NCBI GenBank assembly: GCA_900540885.1
Contig: UQHJ01000004.1
Coordinates: 1 to 64,000 of the forward strand
Direction of reading: 5' to 3'
Source: an uncultured Prevotella sp.
Lineage (GTDB): Bacteria > Bacteroidota > Bacteroidia > Bacteroidales > Bacteroidaceae
DNA: 64,000 nucleotides
Of this stretch, positions 36,535 to 46,700 are shown one piece after another (the stretch's first letter is position 1; each line of letters begins with the position of its first letter). Below the pieces are notes generated by a model. The model was not told the DNA's origin. It was given only the letters and a program-made list of their open reading frames with translations, and did not search any database. The translations under genes and the position numbers were made by a program.

Positions 36535-36580
36535 GTTGACGAGTTAACAAGTTGACGAGTTAACTTGTTGACGAGTTAAC
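36535..36580. repeat. Three 14-bp direct repeats between tdh and kbl
   Basis: GTTGACGAGTTAAC occurs at 36535, 36551 and 36567, at exactly 16-bp spacing. Neighbouring copies also form the inverted pair GTTAAC. The position in the divergent tdh/kbl intergenic region, next to the tdh start, is what operator sites would show. The rest of 36497-36824 contains AT-rich sequence and likely promoters but no gene. Confidence 0.65.
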
Positions 36581-36824
36581 AAGTAAGTTCGTCCTTATAT
36601 ATAAGGTCTTGAAAAGTTGGCACGTATTTGTTAGATGTGTCGTTTGATACATTTATTGACAGGCTACGAAAGTTATTGTTTAGCGCAGTCGTCAAAATGC
36701 GTTGCAAAGGTGCAATCTTTTTTTGATATTTATAAGTTGTACACTGTTATTTTTAAAAAAAAATCTGTTCCTTTGCATTGTCCTAATTTTTAGACAAGTA
36801 ACCTTATTATAAATCATACACACA

Positions 36825-38012
36825 ATGTACGGTAAATTTCAAGAACATCTTCAGCAAGAGCTGGAGAATATTAAAGAAGCAGGCCTCTATAAGGAGGAAC
36901 GTTTGATTGAAGGCCCTCAGCAGGCTGCTATTCAAGTAAAGGGCCAAGAAGTGTTGAACTTCTGCGCTAACAACTACTTGGGCCTTTCAAACAATCCTCG
37001 CTTGATTCAAGCTGCAAAGGACATGATGGACCGTCGCGGCTATGGTATGTCAAGCGTTCGCTTTATCTGCGGTACGCAAGATGTACACAAGGAATTGGAA
37101 CAGGCCATTTCTAAATTCTTCAAGACTGAGGATACTATTTTATATGCTGCTTGCTTCGATGCGAATGGTGGCGTATTTGAGCCCCTTTTGACTGCTGACG
37201 ATGCAATCATTTCTGATGCTTTGAATCACGCTTCAATCATTGACGGTGTACGTCTCTGCAAGGCAAAGCGTTATCGTTATGCGAATGCTGATATGGAGGA
37301 CCTCGAACGTCAACTTCAGGCAGCCCAAGAGCAACGCTTCCGCATCATCGTAACTGACGGTGTATTCTCAATGGACGGCAACGTAGCTCCGATTGACAAG
37401 ATTTGCGACTTAGCTGAGAAGTACGATGCCCTCGTTATGGTAGACGAAAGCCACTCAGCAGGCGTTGTAGGTCCTACGGGTCGTGGTGTGAGTGAGTTCT
37501 TCAATACTTATGGTCGTGTCGATATCTACACTGGCACACTTGGTAAGGCCTTTGGTGGCGCTATGGGTGGTTTCACTACCGGTCGTAAGGAGATTATCGA
37601 CATGTTGCGTCAGCGCTCACGTCCTTACCTCTTCTCTAACTCAGTAGCTCCTGCTATTGTAGGTGCCGCGCTCGAAACGTTTAAGATACTCGACGAGAGC
37701 AATGCTATTCACGACAAGTTGGTTGAGAACGTTAACTACTTCCGCGACAAGATGATGGCTGCAGGTTTCGACATCAAACCTACTCAGAGTGCCATTTGCG
37801 CTGTCATGCTCTACGACGCTAAGTTGTCACAAGTCTACGCTGCCAAGTTGCAAGAAGAAGGCATTTACGTAACAGGCTTCTATTATCCCGTAGTGCCGAA
37901 GGATCAAGCTCGTATTCGTGTACAGATCTCAGCTGGTCACGAGCGTGAACACCTCGACAAGTGTATTGCAGCCTTCATTAAGGTAGGTAAGGAATTAGGC
38001 GTGTTGAAGTAA
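36825..38012 (+). CDS. kbl: Glycine C-acetyltransferase (2-amino-3-ketobutyrate CoA ligase)
   Basis: 395 residues. A PLP-dependent alpha-oxoamine synthase that cleaves 2-amino-3-ketobutyrate with CoA to glycine and acetyl-CoA. Visible marks are [17 protein letters not shown] near residue 45, [16 protein letters not shown] near 85, [18 protein letters not shown] near 205 and the PLP lysine in [15 protein letters not shown] near 240. The length is normal for Kbl. A strong terminator follows. It pairs functionally with the divergent threonine dehydrogenase to degrade threonine. Confidence 0.95.
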   Translation: MYGKFQEHLQQELENIKEAGLYKEERLIEGPQQAAIQVKGQEVLNFCANNYLGLSNNPRLIQAAKDMMDRRGYGMSSVRFICGTQDVHKELEQAISKFFKTEDTILYAACFDANGGVFEPLLTADDAIISDALNHASIIDGVRLCKAKRYRYANADMEDLERQLQAAQEQRFRIIVTDGVFSMDGNVAPIDKICDLAEKYDALVMVDESHSAGVVGPTGRGVSEFFNTYGRVDIYTGTLGKAFGGAMGGFTTGRKEIIDMLRQRSRPYLFSNSVAPAIVGAALETFKILDESNAIHDKLVENVNYFRDKMMAAGFDIKPTQSAICAVMLYDAKLSQVYAAKLQEEGIYVTGFYYPVVPKDQARIRVQISAGHEREHLDKCIAAFIKVGKELGVLK

Positions 38013-38036
38013 TTTTCTAATTCTCAACACACATAT

Positions 38037-38072
38037 GGGTGGTTCTAATAATTCTGATTTTTAGAACCACCC
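38037..38072. repeat. 36-bp solo-end derivative of the 181-bp element
   Basis: GGGTGGTTCTAA (38037-38048) and TTAGAACCACCC (38061-38072) are identical to the 181-bp element ends but enclose only 12 bp. ATAT flanks both sides (38033-38036 and 38073-38076), consistent with a 4-bp target duplication. It lies just after kbl. Confidence 0.75.
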
Positions 38073-38085
38073 ATATATATATAAT

Positions 38086-38129
38086 GCGTGCTTTATTGTT
38101 CTGTATGAGCAATAAGGCACGCTTTTTTT
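38086..38129 (+). terminator. kbl terminator
   Basis: 13-bp arms GCGTGCTTTATTG (38086-38098) and CAATAAGGCACGC (38110-38122) with one G-U pair are followed by TTTTTTT (38123-38129). Confidence 0.9.
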
Positions 38130-38264
38130 GGGGGATAGAGACGTTAAACTGCGATTTGAAAGCCTCTTTTCTCCCCCCTCACACACACTAATATCTCTTT
38201 TTATTGTCACTTCTTTCCCGAAAAGTAGCTAATATCGCCAGTATTTAATGTATATTAACCTTAC

Positions 38265-38298
38265 GGGGGGGGGGAATTAAAGGAATTCATTAAATTTG
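38265..38298 (+). promoter_or_regulatory. G(10) tract adjoining a -7 box upstream of the fimbrial locus
   Basis: Ten consecutive G residues (38265-38274) lie 16 nt upstream of TAAATTTG (38291-38298), an exact -7 match. The -33 box would be expected inside the G tract, where no TTTG exists. This would be the promoter for the fimbrial genes with a leader of about 440 nt. The remaining sequence to 38747 shows no other gene and no invertible-repeat pair. Confidence 0.5.
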
Positions 38299-38747
38299 CA
38301 AACGAATTAAGGCTGAAAGGCCACTTGACGATTAAATTTTGAGGTGTAAAGCGAATGGTTACATACATACGCATTCAACTAATACAAAATATACGCGTAT
38401 TGCACATCATCACGCAACACCTCACGTGGGTCAAAACTTTTTGTAAATCTTTTGCTCTACGCCATGTATAGGTAGACGTACCTTTGGCGTAAGCTTACTT
38501 CTACTTTACGTTTTCTTCTACTCAAACCGTTGGGAAGTCAAGACACCGATATGAAGAAAGTACTTCCTACACATGTTTGATTTTTTCATCTTGAATTTAT
38601 TGCTCAATTAAACGAGTTTAGACGCGTTGTAAGAATTTGACGCGTGCGCTTTGAGTTCAGTCCCCATTGTCCCCCTTTCGAAAGTCGTTGACGGGGGGAG
38701 GCGTAACTCGTATAATTGTATATGTATTGAACCAATCAAGCGCATAC

Positions 38748-39629
38748 ATGAAACTCTTTTTTACCATTGCGCTCAGTCTCATTAGTTCTTTGCTACTACT
38801 CACGGCGTGCGTATATGACGACCTGCCTGCATGTCCAGCCTTGACGCTCCACGTAGGCATAAAAGACTATAACTACTCCAATGCTGCCGTATTCGCTACC
38901 GAGTCGTTGCGACCAACCAATGGTCCTCTGTCAACGTATGTTAGCACCCTCTCGTGGTGCGTGACCAATGCCGAAACGGGACAGGTCGTGGCCGAGCGAG
39001 CTGCTTATCTTGCTCCCACCGACCGCCAACGCGACGACATTGCCTTGCCCGACACGTTGCCCTTTGGTCGTTATGTGGTGAGTGTGTGGGGGGGTATGCC
39101 CAAAGGATTAGAATTTCCTGAACTGACCAATCTTGACGACCCTGCGGAAGATCCCTACTTGGTACACGACACTTTAACCTATGATGCACGTCATGCCGAC
39201 CACACTTTGCTCTTGCGGCGTATAAAGAGCAAACTCGACATCAGAATAGAAGGACTTCCCGAAGCATGGGAAGCCACGTCGTCGCAGAAGAAGGAGACGG
39301 GACTCTATGAAGAGTGTGACAAAAGTTTTGCATACGAAGGCGAGATGCAAACAGGCAATCGTAGCCGTTTCTCGTCACACACGGGCGTAACCACTTATAC
39401 CGTATTGCCTCCCAGTGTGGGGAAGGACAAGACAACGGTCACTATACGCGTTTATGACAAACAAGGCAATGAAATTCCGCAACTCACACCGCGTCCCGTC
39501 ATTACCACACTCTATCGTAACACAATTACCGCCTTGCGCTACGTCTACGTTGTCGAAAAACAAGATTACGACATCTACGTGCGCATCAATGATGATTGGG
39601 AAGTGATTAATAATATGGTGATTGAGTAG
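38748..39629 (+). CDS. FimB/Mfa2-family fimbrial anchor lipoprotein
   Basis: 293 residues from the ATG at 38748. The lipoprotein signal (MKLFFTIALSLISSLLLLTAC) is followed by the acidic-aromatic VYDDLPACPALTLHVG, the typical beginning of FimB/Mfa2 proteins. These bind fimbriae to the cell surface and limit their length. Two beta-sandwich regions follow, with YRNTITALRYVYV near the end. The last residues YVRINDDWEVINNMVIE closely resemble the end of the next gene's product. It starts a five-gene fimbrial cluster. The upstream frame extension to 38667 was rejected because it precedes the signal peptide. Confidence 0.82.
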   Translation: MKLFFTIALSLISSLLLLTACVYDDLPACPALTLHVGIKDYNYSNAAVFATESLRPTNGPLSTYVSTLSWCVTNAETGQVVAERAAYLAPTDRQRDDIALPDTLPFGRYVVSVWGGMPKGLEFPELTNLDDPAEDPYLVHDTLTYDARHADHTLLLRRIKSKLDIRIEGLPEAWEATSSQKKETGLYEECDKSFAYEGEMQTGNRSRFSSHTGVTTYTVLPPSVGKDKTTVTIRVYDKQGNEIPQLTPRPVITTLYRNTITALRYVYVVEKQDYDIYVRINDDWEVINNMVIE

Positions 39630-39869
39630 CACTCTATAATAGGGGCGTGTAAAACGGGGTTATAAGGTTAGTTGAGTTGATGATTAACAGGGTATAACTT
39701 TATAATCTCATAACCTCAAAACAGGAAACCGAATTATTAGAAACAAACTAACATAAATATAACCTTGGGCAAACCTGAAGAGCAATGACCTTGGCTCAAA
39801 AAAAGTGCTTGTGTAATTCCTAACTGTCGGGGTTACTCCTCAAGCTTACCCTTTAATACACACAACATT

Positions 39870-41132
39870 ATGAAAAAGTATTTCATGAGTGTGGCTGCCC
39901 TGGCAGGTATGATGTCATTGGCAGCTTGTAGCAGTGACGACATTGTATCTCCTGCCGACAACGACGTACAGACGATTAAGATTGCTGTAGCCAGCACAGG
40001 TGACAAGTCAACGCGTAGCCGTGACCTGAATAGCGAAGAGCCTGGTCAGAACATTGAAAACGTAGCCGTAGTGATTCGTGATAAGGCGAACACAGTGGTT
40101 TATCAAAAGGTCATTACTGATTGGAAAGCAGCGTCAAACATTTATACGGACAATGGTCACGGCCGTGAGTACACGTTGAAACTTGAAAAAGGTCAGCGTT
40201 TGAAAGCAGGTGAATACACCATCACTGCCGTAGGTTACACCGCAGGAGACTTCAAGAGCAACACCATTGTGGATGCAACAGAGGGTAAGTTTCCTGGCAA
40301 TTTCACCGCCGAAGTGGCTGACAACAAGGCACCTCAAGAGGCATTTGCAGGTGAATCAAGCATTAATTTGCTTGAAGACTACGCAGCGATTAACCCAAGT
40401 GTAACGCTTCACCGTCAAGTAGCAGGTTACTATGGCTACTTCACTTCTATTCCAGTTAAGGTAAATAACAAGACAGTTACCAATGTACGTTTGGTAGCAC
40501 GTAGCAAGAACACGAAGTTGACTTATGGCAACTTCAACTCAAACTTTACTACGACGAACGACAAAATCATGTACGTAGTCAATGGTTCAGAACCCGCAAC
40601 TACTAAGGACGCAAAGTTCAATGGTAGTGCAGAAAACGATGCCTATACCGTTTACAATATCAAGGTAGACGAATGGTTTACTACAGGCGATACGAACAAG
40701 GATGGTATCCTTGATGAGAAGGATGATTGGACCAATGCATTGGCCGATAAGGGCTACAAGACTTACCAACCGGGTACTATCTTCGCTGGTGGCTTCGCCG
40801 TACCTTTCGCCGCTGTTGATGCTGCTACCCTCGAGTTGCAGTTGCTCGATGCAAGTGGCGAAATTCTTAAGTCATGGACGGTAGCAATGGCTACTAAACA
40901 ATCTGCTGGTAAAGGCGTAGATGGAGTAGCATTAACCGTACCCGAAACAGTACAAAACTTCAGCTTCTTCCGTAATCATATGTACACCCTTGGTAAGAAG
41001 GTGGACAATACCGACAACAAGCCAGGTACTACTACTCCTGACGAACCCGAGCCACTTGATAAGTCACAAAGCATGATCCTCCGTGTGAACGATAACTGGG
41101 AGGTAATCAACCGCATGACGATTGGTGACTAA
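39870..41132 (+). CDS. Mfa1-type major fimbrillin lipoprotein
   Basis: 420 residues. The signal peptide MKKYFMSVAALAGMMSLAAC ends at Cys20, followed by SSDD. Residues about 30-60 form a propeptide-like segment with basic sites near R49 and R51 (STRSRD), the area where P. gingivalis fimbrillins are cut by arginine-specific protease before assembly. Two beta domains follow, with VTNVRLVARSKNTKL and a Ca-type GDTNKDGILDEKDD stretch near 285. The C-terminal strand LRVNDNWEVINRMTIGD would complete the neighbouring subunit by strand exchange. A strong terminator follows, suggesting that this subunit is made in excess of the accessory genes. Confidence 0.82.
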   Translation: MKKYFMSVAALAGMMSLAACSSDDIVSPADNDVQTIKIAVASTGDKSTRSRDLNSEEPGQNIENVAVVIRDKANTVVYQKVITDWKAASNIYTDNGHGREYTLKLEKGQRLKAGEYTITAVGYTAGDFKSNTIVDATEGKFPGNFTAEVADNKAPQEAFAGESSINLLEDYAAINPSVTLHRQVAGYYGYFTSIPVKVNNKTVTNVRLVARSKNTKLTYGNFNSNFTTTNDKIMYVVNGSEPATTKDAKFNGSAENDAYTVYNIKVDEWFTTGDTNKDGILDEKDDWTNALADKGYKTYQPGTIFAGGFAVPFAAVDAATLELQLLDASGEILKSWTVAMATKQSAGKGVDGVALTVPETVQNFSFFRNHMYTLGKKVDNTDNKPGTTTPDEPEPLDKSQSMILRVNDNWEVINRMTIGD

Positions 41133-41214
41133 TCGCGAACTCTTTTAACTTGGGGAAATGACATTATACTTGTTCAGTTATTATTATTGAGTTCATAATC
41201 CCCAAGTACAATAT

Positions 41215-41270
41215 AAAAGGCTGTGCCGTGCACAAACACTCACTTTTTGTGGCACAGCACAGCCTTTTTT
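41215..41270 (+). terminator. Terminator after the major fimbrillin gene
   Basis: AAAAGGCTGTGC (41215-41226) and GCACAGCCTTTT (41257-41268) form a 12-bp stem followed by T residues and another T-run at 41273-41278. It would reduce transcription into the accessory fimbrial genes. Confidence 0.88.
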
Positions 41271-41320
41271 GCTTTTTTAGATAGCGTATCAAACGCTACG
41301 AATGACATATAAACAATCTT

Positions 41321-42433
41321 ATGCTGAAGCATTTGCTTTTTGCAGTTAGTATGTGTTGCCTTGTATTGTTGATGGGTTGTGCGGACGAAAGCGCCCCCGT
41401 GATAGATTGTGCACCACAACTAACCTTTCGTTTTGAAACTACTGCTGTACAGCATGGCATGCGCACCACATTGCTCTCATCGGACAATGTGCAGCACGTC
41501 AGCTATGTGCAGCTCTATATATTTAAAGGAATATCGGCCGATGCGCCTTGCATCGTGAGCCGCAACGTACGGTGGACGCAGCCCGTAGGAGCTACGGCCG
41601 AACAGGCCTATGCCTTGCCGCTCAGTGAATTTAGTCCTGACGGATCAACTACTTACACCTTCTTGGCTGTAGGTTTAGATGACGACCCTACTCATACGAC
41701 CGAGGGCGCAGCCTATGCTTACGGTCTGCCCGATGCCGTCACTATAGGCACGACTTTAGGCAATGCCGTGGCGCGGTTAGCTAAGGGACGGACGGCCACA
41801 GACTTATCACGTGCCGAACTCTTTGCTGGAACGGCCACCTTACAAGTTGATCCTACGAGCAACAATGCCGTGACAATCGAACTCTATCGACGCGTGGTGG
41901 GCGTACAAGTGTACGTCACCGACATTCCCACCGACGTGACCGACCTCCAACTCCACCTCTATTCCAATCAACATACGGACGTTCCTCTCGTAAAGCAGCC
42001 CGACACCTCGGACGGCACTTATGCCGACCACGGCACATCATTCTTGCCCAACTCTACCTGTCTGCTCGACCTCCCCGTCACAGATGCGACCCTAAAAGGC
42101 GCAACTCTATCGGGCACACACTTGACCAAACAAGTGGGCAGCGTATTGTCCGCTTGCTACTTACTGCCGATTGAGGCTCCGACTGCGACCGATAGTCACA
42201 CCTTACAACTCAAGGCCTATAAGGGAACGACTTTGTATAAGACCTATAACGTGGCTTTGGGTACGGCGAAGGCGCGCAGCTATGTCTATCCGCTCCGCGC
42301 AAATTGCTTCTATACGATTGGGGTTCTCAACAAACAGGAGAACGAACCCGTAAGTTTGGGTGAGGCCGAAAGCGATATTGTGATAGAGGTTGAACCTAAT
42401 TTTGAGAAAGACCATGAGTATGAGATTCTTTAA
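41321..42433 (+). CDS. Fimbrial accessory lipoprotein (FimB/Mfa-like)
   Basis: 370 residues. The lipoprotein signal MLKHLLFAVSMCCLVLLMGC is followed by ADESAP. A beta-rich fold contains VSYVQLYIFKG near 66, LYRRVVGVQVYVTDIPTDV near 190 and RSYVYPLRANCFYTIGVL near 325, a pattern of FimB/Mfa accessory subunits. By order it occupies the place of Mfa3/Mfa4 in the P. gingivalis mfa locus, which are tip and length factors. I infer an accessory-subunit role; individual orthology is not established. Confidence 0.7.
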   Translation: MLKHLLFAVSMCCLVLLMGCADESAPVIDCAPQLTFRFETTAVQHGMRTTLLSSDNVQHVSYVQLYIFKGISADAPCIVSRNVRWTQPVGATAEQAYALPLSEFSPDGSTTYTFLAVGLDDDPTHTTEGAAYAYGLPDAVTIGTTLGNAVARLAKGRTATDLSRAELFAGTATLQVDPTSNNAVTIELYRRVVGVQVYVTDIPTDVTDLQLHLYSNQHTDVPLVKQPDTSDGTYADHGTSFLPNSTCLLDLPVTDATLKGATLSGTHLTKQVGSVLSACYLLPIEAPTATDSHTLQLKAYKGTTLYKTYNVALGTAKARSYVYPLRANCFYTIGVLNKQENEPVSLGEAESDIVIEVEPNFEKDHEYEIL

Positions 42434-42505
42434 TGTGCAAATGTGCGAATGTGCAAATGTGCGAATGGTTGCCTTGGGTTAATGTGCGAATGTGCGAATG
42501 GTCGC
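42433..42505 (+). repeat. AATGTGC-word intergenic repeat
   Basis: Repeated words AATGTGCAA and AATGTGCGA, then AATGGTCGCCT, fill the gap between two fimbrial genes. The AATGTGCGAATGGTCGCCT string recurs in the murC-ftsQ gap (near 56154-56172). Confidence 0.75.
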
Positions 42506-42543
42506 CTACTTATGCTGTGATTATAAACTATGATTAGAAAATT

Positions 42544-43770
42544 ATGAAACTTCGTACCATTATATATCTATTGTCCTGCCTATTATGGACGGCCTGTTCG
42601 GACGATGAACTACAGCCAGCGACTGCTGATGAGGCAACGACAGTACCTATCACCTTGACTTTGGGACAACGTGCGACTCGTTCTGCACCACCGGGGAGTA
42701 CCGACCCGATGAATCCCACTGTAGATGGTGAGGCAGAGACGGAACAAACCAACACGGTACGCATAATAGCCTTTCGTTGTAAAGAGACACAAGAAAATGT
42801 GTCCTATTCCAATGACGAAAACTATGCTGACTCCGACTTTGTCTATGATCCTACTAACGATCAAACCGTCACGTGCAGTCGTGCCACCACTTCGGCGCAT
42901 CGACTCACGGCCCATGGTCAGCTGAAGAAAATGAAAGGTTATGCCTATCGGGTCGTAGCCTTAGCCTATAGTAAGACGCGCAGCCTCCCCTTTTCCAATT
43001 ATCTGTTAGCCGATGTGGGCGAAGAAAACCTGTTTACGCTTAACCTCGCAGCTCCTACTACATTAGATCAATTTGAAGCAGACCTTACGCACGTGGGCCA
43101 TGACTCTTGGGAAGAGTTCCGAAATGGAACAGGCAATTTAACACACAACACCCGTTCCTTGAGCGGTCAGTTGTGTTACGCTCCTCAATTGTTTTATGGC
43201 CAATGTATCTCCGTTAATGGAAATAAAGTGATACACTTTCACGAAAAGAATGCTGCAGATAGCATCAGTTCTACCTACCCCTTGTCAGGTGTGCTTTATC
43301 GGGGTATGGCAAAGGTGCAACTTACGCTCACGATTGATAAGCTATACGAAAGCGGTACGTTGCAATGGATAGGACTCTTGGCCAACGAAACGCGTACTTC
43401 GGTAAAACTATCAGCCTACGACGACTTTCTTCAGCCTTTCAATCCCATTCACACTACAATGAAAAATGGCACCTACACCTTGGTAGGCTTTGTCAATACT
43501 GGACTCAGCGTGGGCAGCACTGTCACCCTTACCGCTTGGCTCTTGCCAACCGCCACAAAATTGGCCATTCGCACGTTTATACGCAAAGGTGGTTTATTAC
43601 GTTATGCCTACAATTATCCCATCGAAGTGAGCGATTTATCATCGGCCGAGACGGGTACAGGCATTATCTCGCCCGACGTGGTAGACAATACGTTCTATTT
43701 GCGTCGCAATCAACGCTATAAGTTTGTGGGTAAACTCTCCACACTTACCTCAAAGACGAAGTTAGAATAG
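42544..43770 (+). CDS. Second fimbrial accessory lipoprotein
   Basis: 408 residues. The signal MKLRTIIYLLSCLLWTAC ends with acidic SDDEL, followed by a segment with TRSAPPGS where fimbrillin-like processing could occur. Beta domains include TVRIIAFRCK near 75, YAYRVVALAYSK near 135 and YLRRNQRYKFVGKL at the end. It probably encodes a minor fimbrial subunit. It is followed after 17 nt by the large surface protein gene, so the two are likely co-transcribed. Confidence 0.7.
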   Translation: MKLRTIIYLLSCLLWTACSDDELQPATADEATTVPITLTLGQRATRSAPPGSTDPMNPTVDGEAETEQTNTVRIIAFRCKETQENVSYSNDENYADSDFVYDPTNDQTVTCSRATTSAHRLTAHGQLKKMKGYAYRVVALAYSKTRSLPFSNYLLADVGEENLFTLNLAAPTTLDQFEADLTHVGHDSWEEFRNGTGNLTHNTRSLSGQLCYAPQLFYGQCISVNGNKVIHFHEKNAADSISSTYPLSGVLYRGMAKVQLTLTIDKLYESGTLQWIGLLANETRTSVKLSAYDDFLQPFNPIHTTMKNGTYTLVGFVNTGLSVGSTVTLTAWLLPTATKLAIRTFIRKGGLLRYAYNYPIEVSDLSSAETGTGIISPDVVDNTFYLRRNQRYKFVGKLSTLTSKTKLE

Positions 43771-43787
43771 CAATTAAAGGTATCATC

Positions 43788-46700
43788 ATGAAACGCATTC
43801 GTTTATCTCTTCTCTATATATGTATCCTCCAACTATTGTTCGCCCTTCCCACTCGAGCAGACGATACGCCCACGGCCGACGGACAATTAGACGGTCGTCG
43901 TACCATTTGGTACGACCGCGATCCGAATGAAAATCAACCCACGGTGAAGAATTGGCGCTACTTGACCAATCGACGAGCTTTAGTCGGTCGGGGGTGCTAC
44001 GTTAACAAGTTGATAAGTGCAGTCGGTGTAGCCACTTGGGCCGATAGTTTGGGCAACGTGACGAATGAGGACTTGACCGATTATGCCACCTTCCCCGCTG
44101 TGCTCAAAGTTGGCGTAACGGTCAATCCGATTGTGAGCGTGCGCGATAAAAACAATTATTATGGCGAGGGCACAGAGGCCGGTTTCTGTATTGTGGCCTC
44201 GTCGGGAAGCAGTGTGTTGTCACTCGATGTAGTGAAAGCGATGAGTTTGGTGTTCTATCGCGACGGCAAGTTGGGTAGCACAGTGCCCGTAGAGGAAGGT
44301 CAGAATGCCGGAGGCGTGAGTTTGACGCTGATCAAAGTGCCTGGCTCTGACGATGCTTGCATCTGCTTGACGGCTAAAGCAAAGGAGATATTTGACGAAG
44401 TCTGTCTGCAACCCTCAGGCGGTGTCAACCTCGACTTGGGTACAGCACTTAAAATAAAGTATGCCTTTGTGGGCAAAGAGAAGAATACCTATCTGACTGA
44501 GAACGATGTGAAAGCCTATGGCGAGGCTGAGGGTACACCTGCCCCAGGGGCCTATATCAAGAAAGTCTCGGGCGAGAACCCCGTTCTGTTGGGTATTCCC
44601 TTCCCTTTAGTAAGCAGTGAAATAAAAAAGTTGGTAGACGATGACTTGACGAATGGTGCTGTAATTTCTCCAGTCGTAGGCTTGGTCTATATGGGAGGTG
44701 TGAAGATACAGACAGCTCCTGGTGGTGAACACGACACGGGACAGGAAGTGTTTCGTGCAGGGTCGGAAGTGGGCTTTAAGTATAAAAACGCGGCAGCATT
44801 GGACCTCACTCTCGGTTCGGCTATCAACATAGAGCTTTATAACCGCGACGGCAAGAAGATACAGACCGAAACGCTCTCAGCAGGTGTGCTCGGACTCGGA
44901 GTAGCCTCAGGAGGCGACGGCACCGTTTCGATTTTGGCTAAACAAGACTTCTCAGGTGCGCGCATAGCCTTTTATGGCGGACTGAAGGTGGACTTAGGTG
45001 GTATGTTGGTTTATTATGGTTTTGTAAAGGAAAAACCCGATGTTGACCACCATTGCGACATTCGTCCTACCCCCAATACGAATGTGTGTGACACGCAAAC
45101 CTCCTTCCAACTCCACTCCAATCCTTCGCTATCGGTAGAGTGGACACTCGAACTCCAACCTAAAGGTGCTTCGGCTAAAGTTACCCCCTCTGGCTACGTA
45201 ACGGGCATGAACGAACCGGGTGAATATACCTTCCGTGCCACCGCAGCCGATGGGTGTTACGACTTCGTCACGCTATCAGTAGGTACGGGGTTCAATCCCG
45301 ATAAGACGGAGCACTGCGGAACGGACTTTGTCAATTTGGATGAGGCAGCGCAAGGTACGTATGAATTAATGGACAAGGTCATTCCCAATGGAACGGGATC
45401 TGCCATCTCTATATCAAACCTTGAGAATGGACAGAACATCCTTGATAAGGATTATGGCAATTATGCAACGTATGTGGGCGGTTTCGCTTTGGCCAACAAC
45501 TTGGCCATAGCTGGTGTGAAACGCACAGACGGCTTGATGTTTGATGGTGATAAAAAAGAGCAGCAAGCCGTGAATGTGGGCTTTGTCGTAGAGAGTGACA
45601 ACGAGGTGATAGATGCCAAAGTGTTAGAGTTCTTCCAAATACGATGCTACAACGGCGATAAGGAAGTTTATCGCCATGTTATCACCGAGAGCAATGCTGT
45701 TGCGGCCGGTATCGGCACCAGTTCAAAGACGCAAAAGGTGCGCTTTAGTATTCGTGTCGAACCGATAGGCAAAGATAACAAAACGATTAAGTTCGATCAA
45801 GTCGTACTGTGGAAGTCGGGCCTGTTGGATATAGGACTTTCAAAACTTAGGCTCTATTATGCCTTCCTTGAAGACGTTAACTCCCCTTGTGCTAATGCCT
45901 TGAGTTGTGGCGCTGTGGTGTTGAGCGATACGACGGGTACTACAATCAATGCCAATGCTTGTCAAATGGCAGCTGCCGTGCGTGTGGCGGGAGTTGACGA
46001 CAACTTGAGTTGCTTCGTTGACGGTAATCTCCAAACGGCCATGACCATTGTCAGTTCGGCGGACGTAGGAGGCGGCTCTGTTATCGCTGTCAACATGGGA
46101 CGCACGCTCGACTTTCGTCATCAGTTAGGCATTGTGGTCGACCAAAAGACCTATGCCTTAGGTGCATCCGTAGGTGGTTGGCTCACCGTTGAGACTTATT
46201 ATAAGGGCAAAAAGACAGGCGATAAGTTTACTGATTGGAATGTATTAGGTGCCAATGTGGCGGGCTATGGCGAGAAGAGCCTTTTACTCATGCAACCCAA
46301 GAATGTGTATGACGAAGTGCGACTCACGATAGCAGGAGTCGTTTCGGCACTTGACATACAAAAGTTCTATGGCATCTTTATTCGTGGCGACATAGACAAC
46401 GACGGCATACCCGACTGTAAAGACACCGAGTCGTGTAACTCAACGATTAAGAACATACAATTAAATCGCGTCTGTCAAAACGGAACGCTTACGATAAGCG
46501 GTGTTGGCACTTCAGCCACTGACTATCGTATCGTGATGAAGGAACAAGACATTGATGATCGTTTCACCTCAGAAACGAATGGATCGTTTAGTCGCAGCTA
46601 TACGATGAAGACGGCGGGGCGTTACTCCATGTTGTTCTACGACGCCAGTGGCAACTTGCTCAATAATGCGCCTTACACCGTTTCGCCCAACGTGACCACG

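Noticed and set aside
38141..38160. GTTAAACTGCGATTT resembling the AAACTGCAATTT repeat end
   Set aside because: One mismatch, no CTGCCTAATTGGGG continuation and no matching right arm, so it is not counted as a repeat copy.
38667..38747. Longer N-terminus for the fimbrial anchor-type protein
   Set aside because: The 27 extra residues precede a complete lipoprotein signal peptide starting at 38748 and would abolish it.
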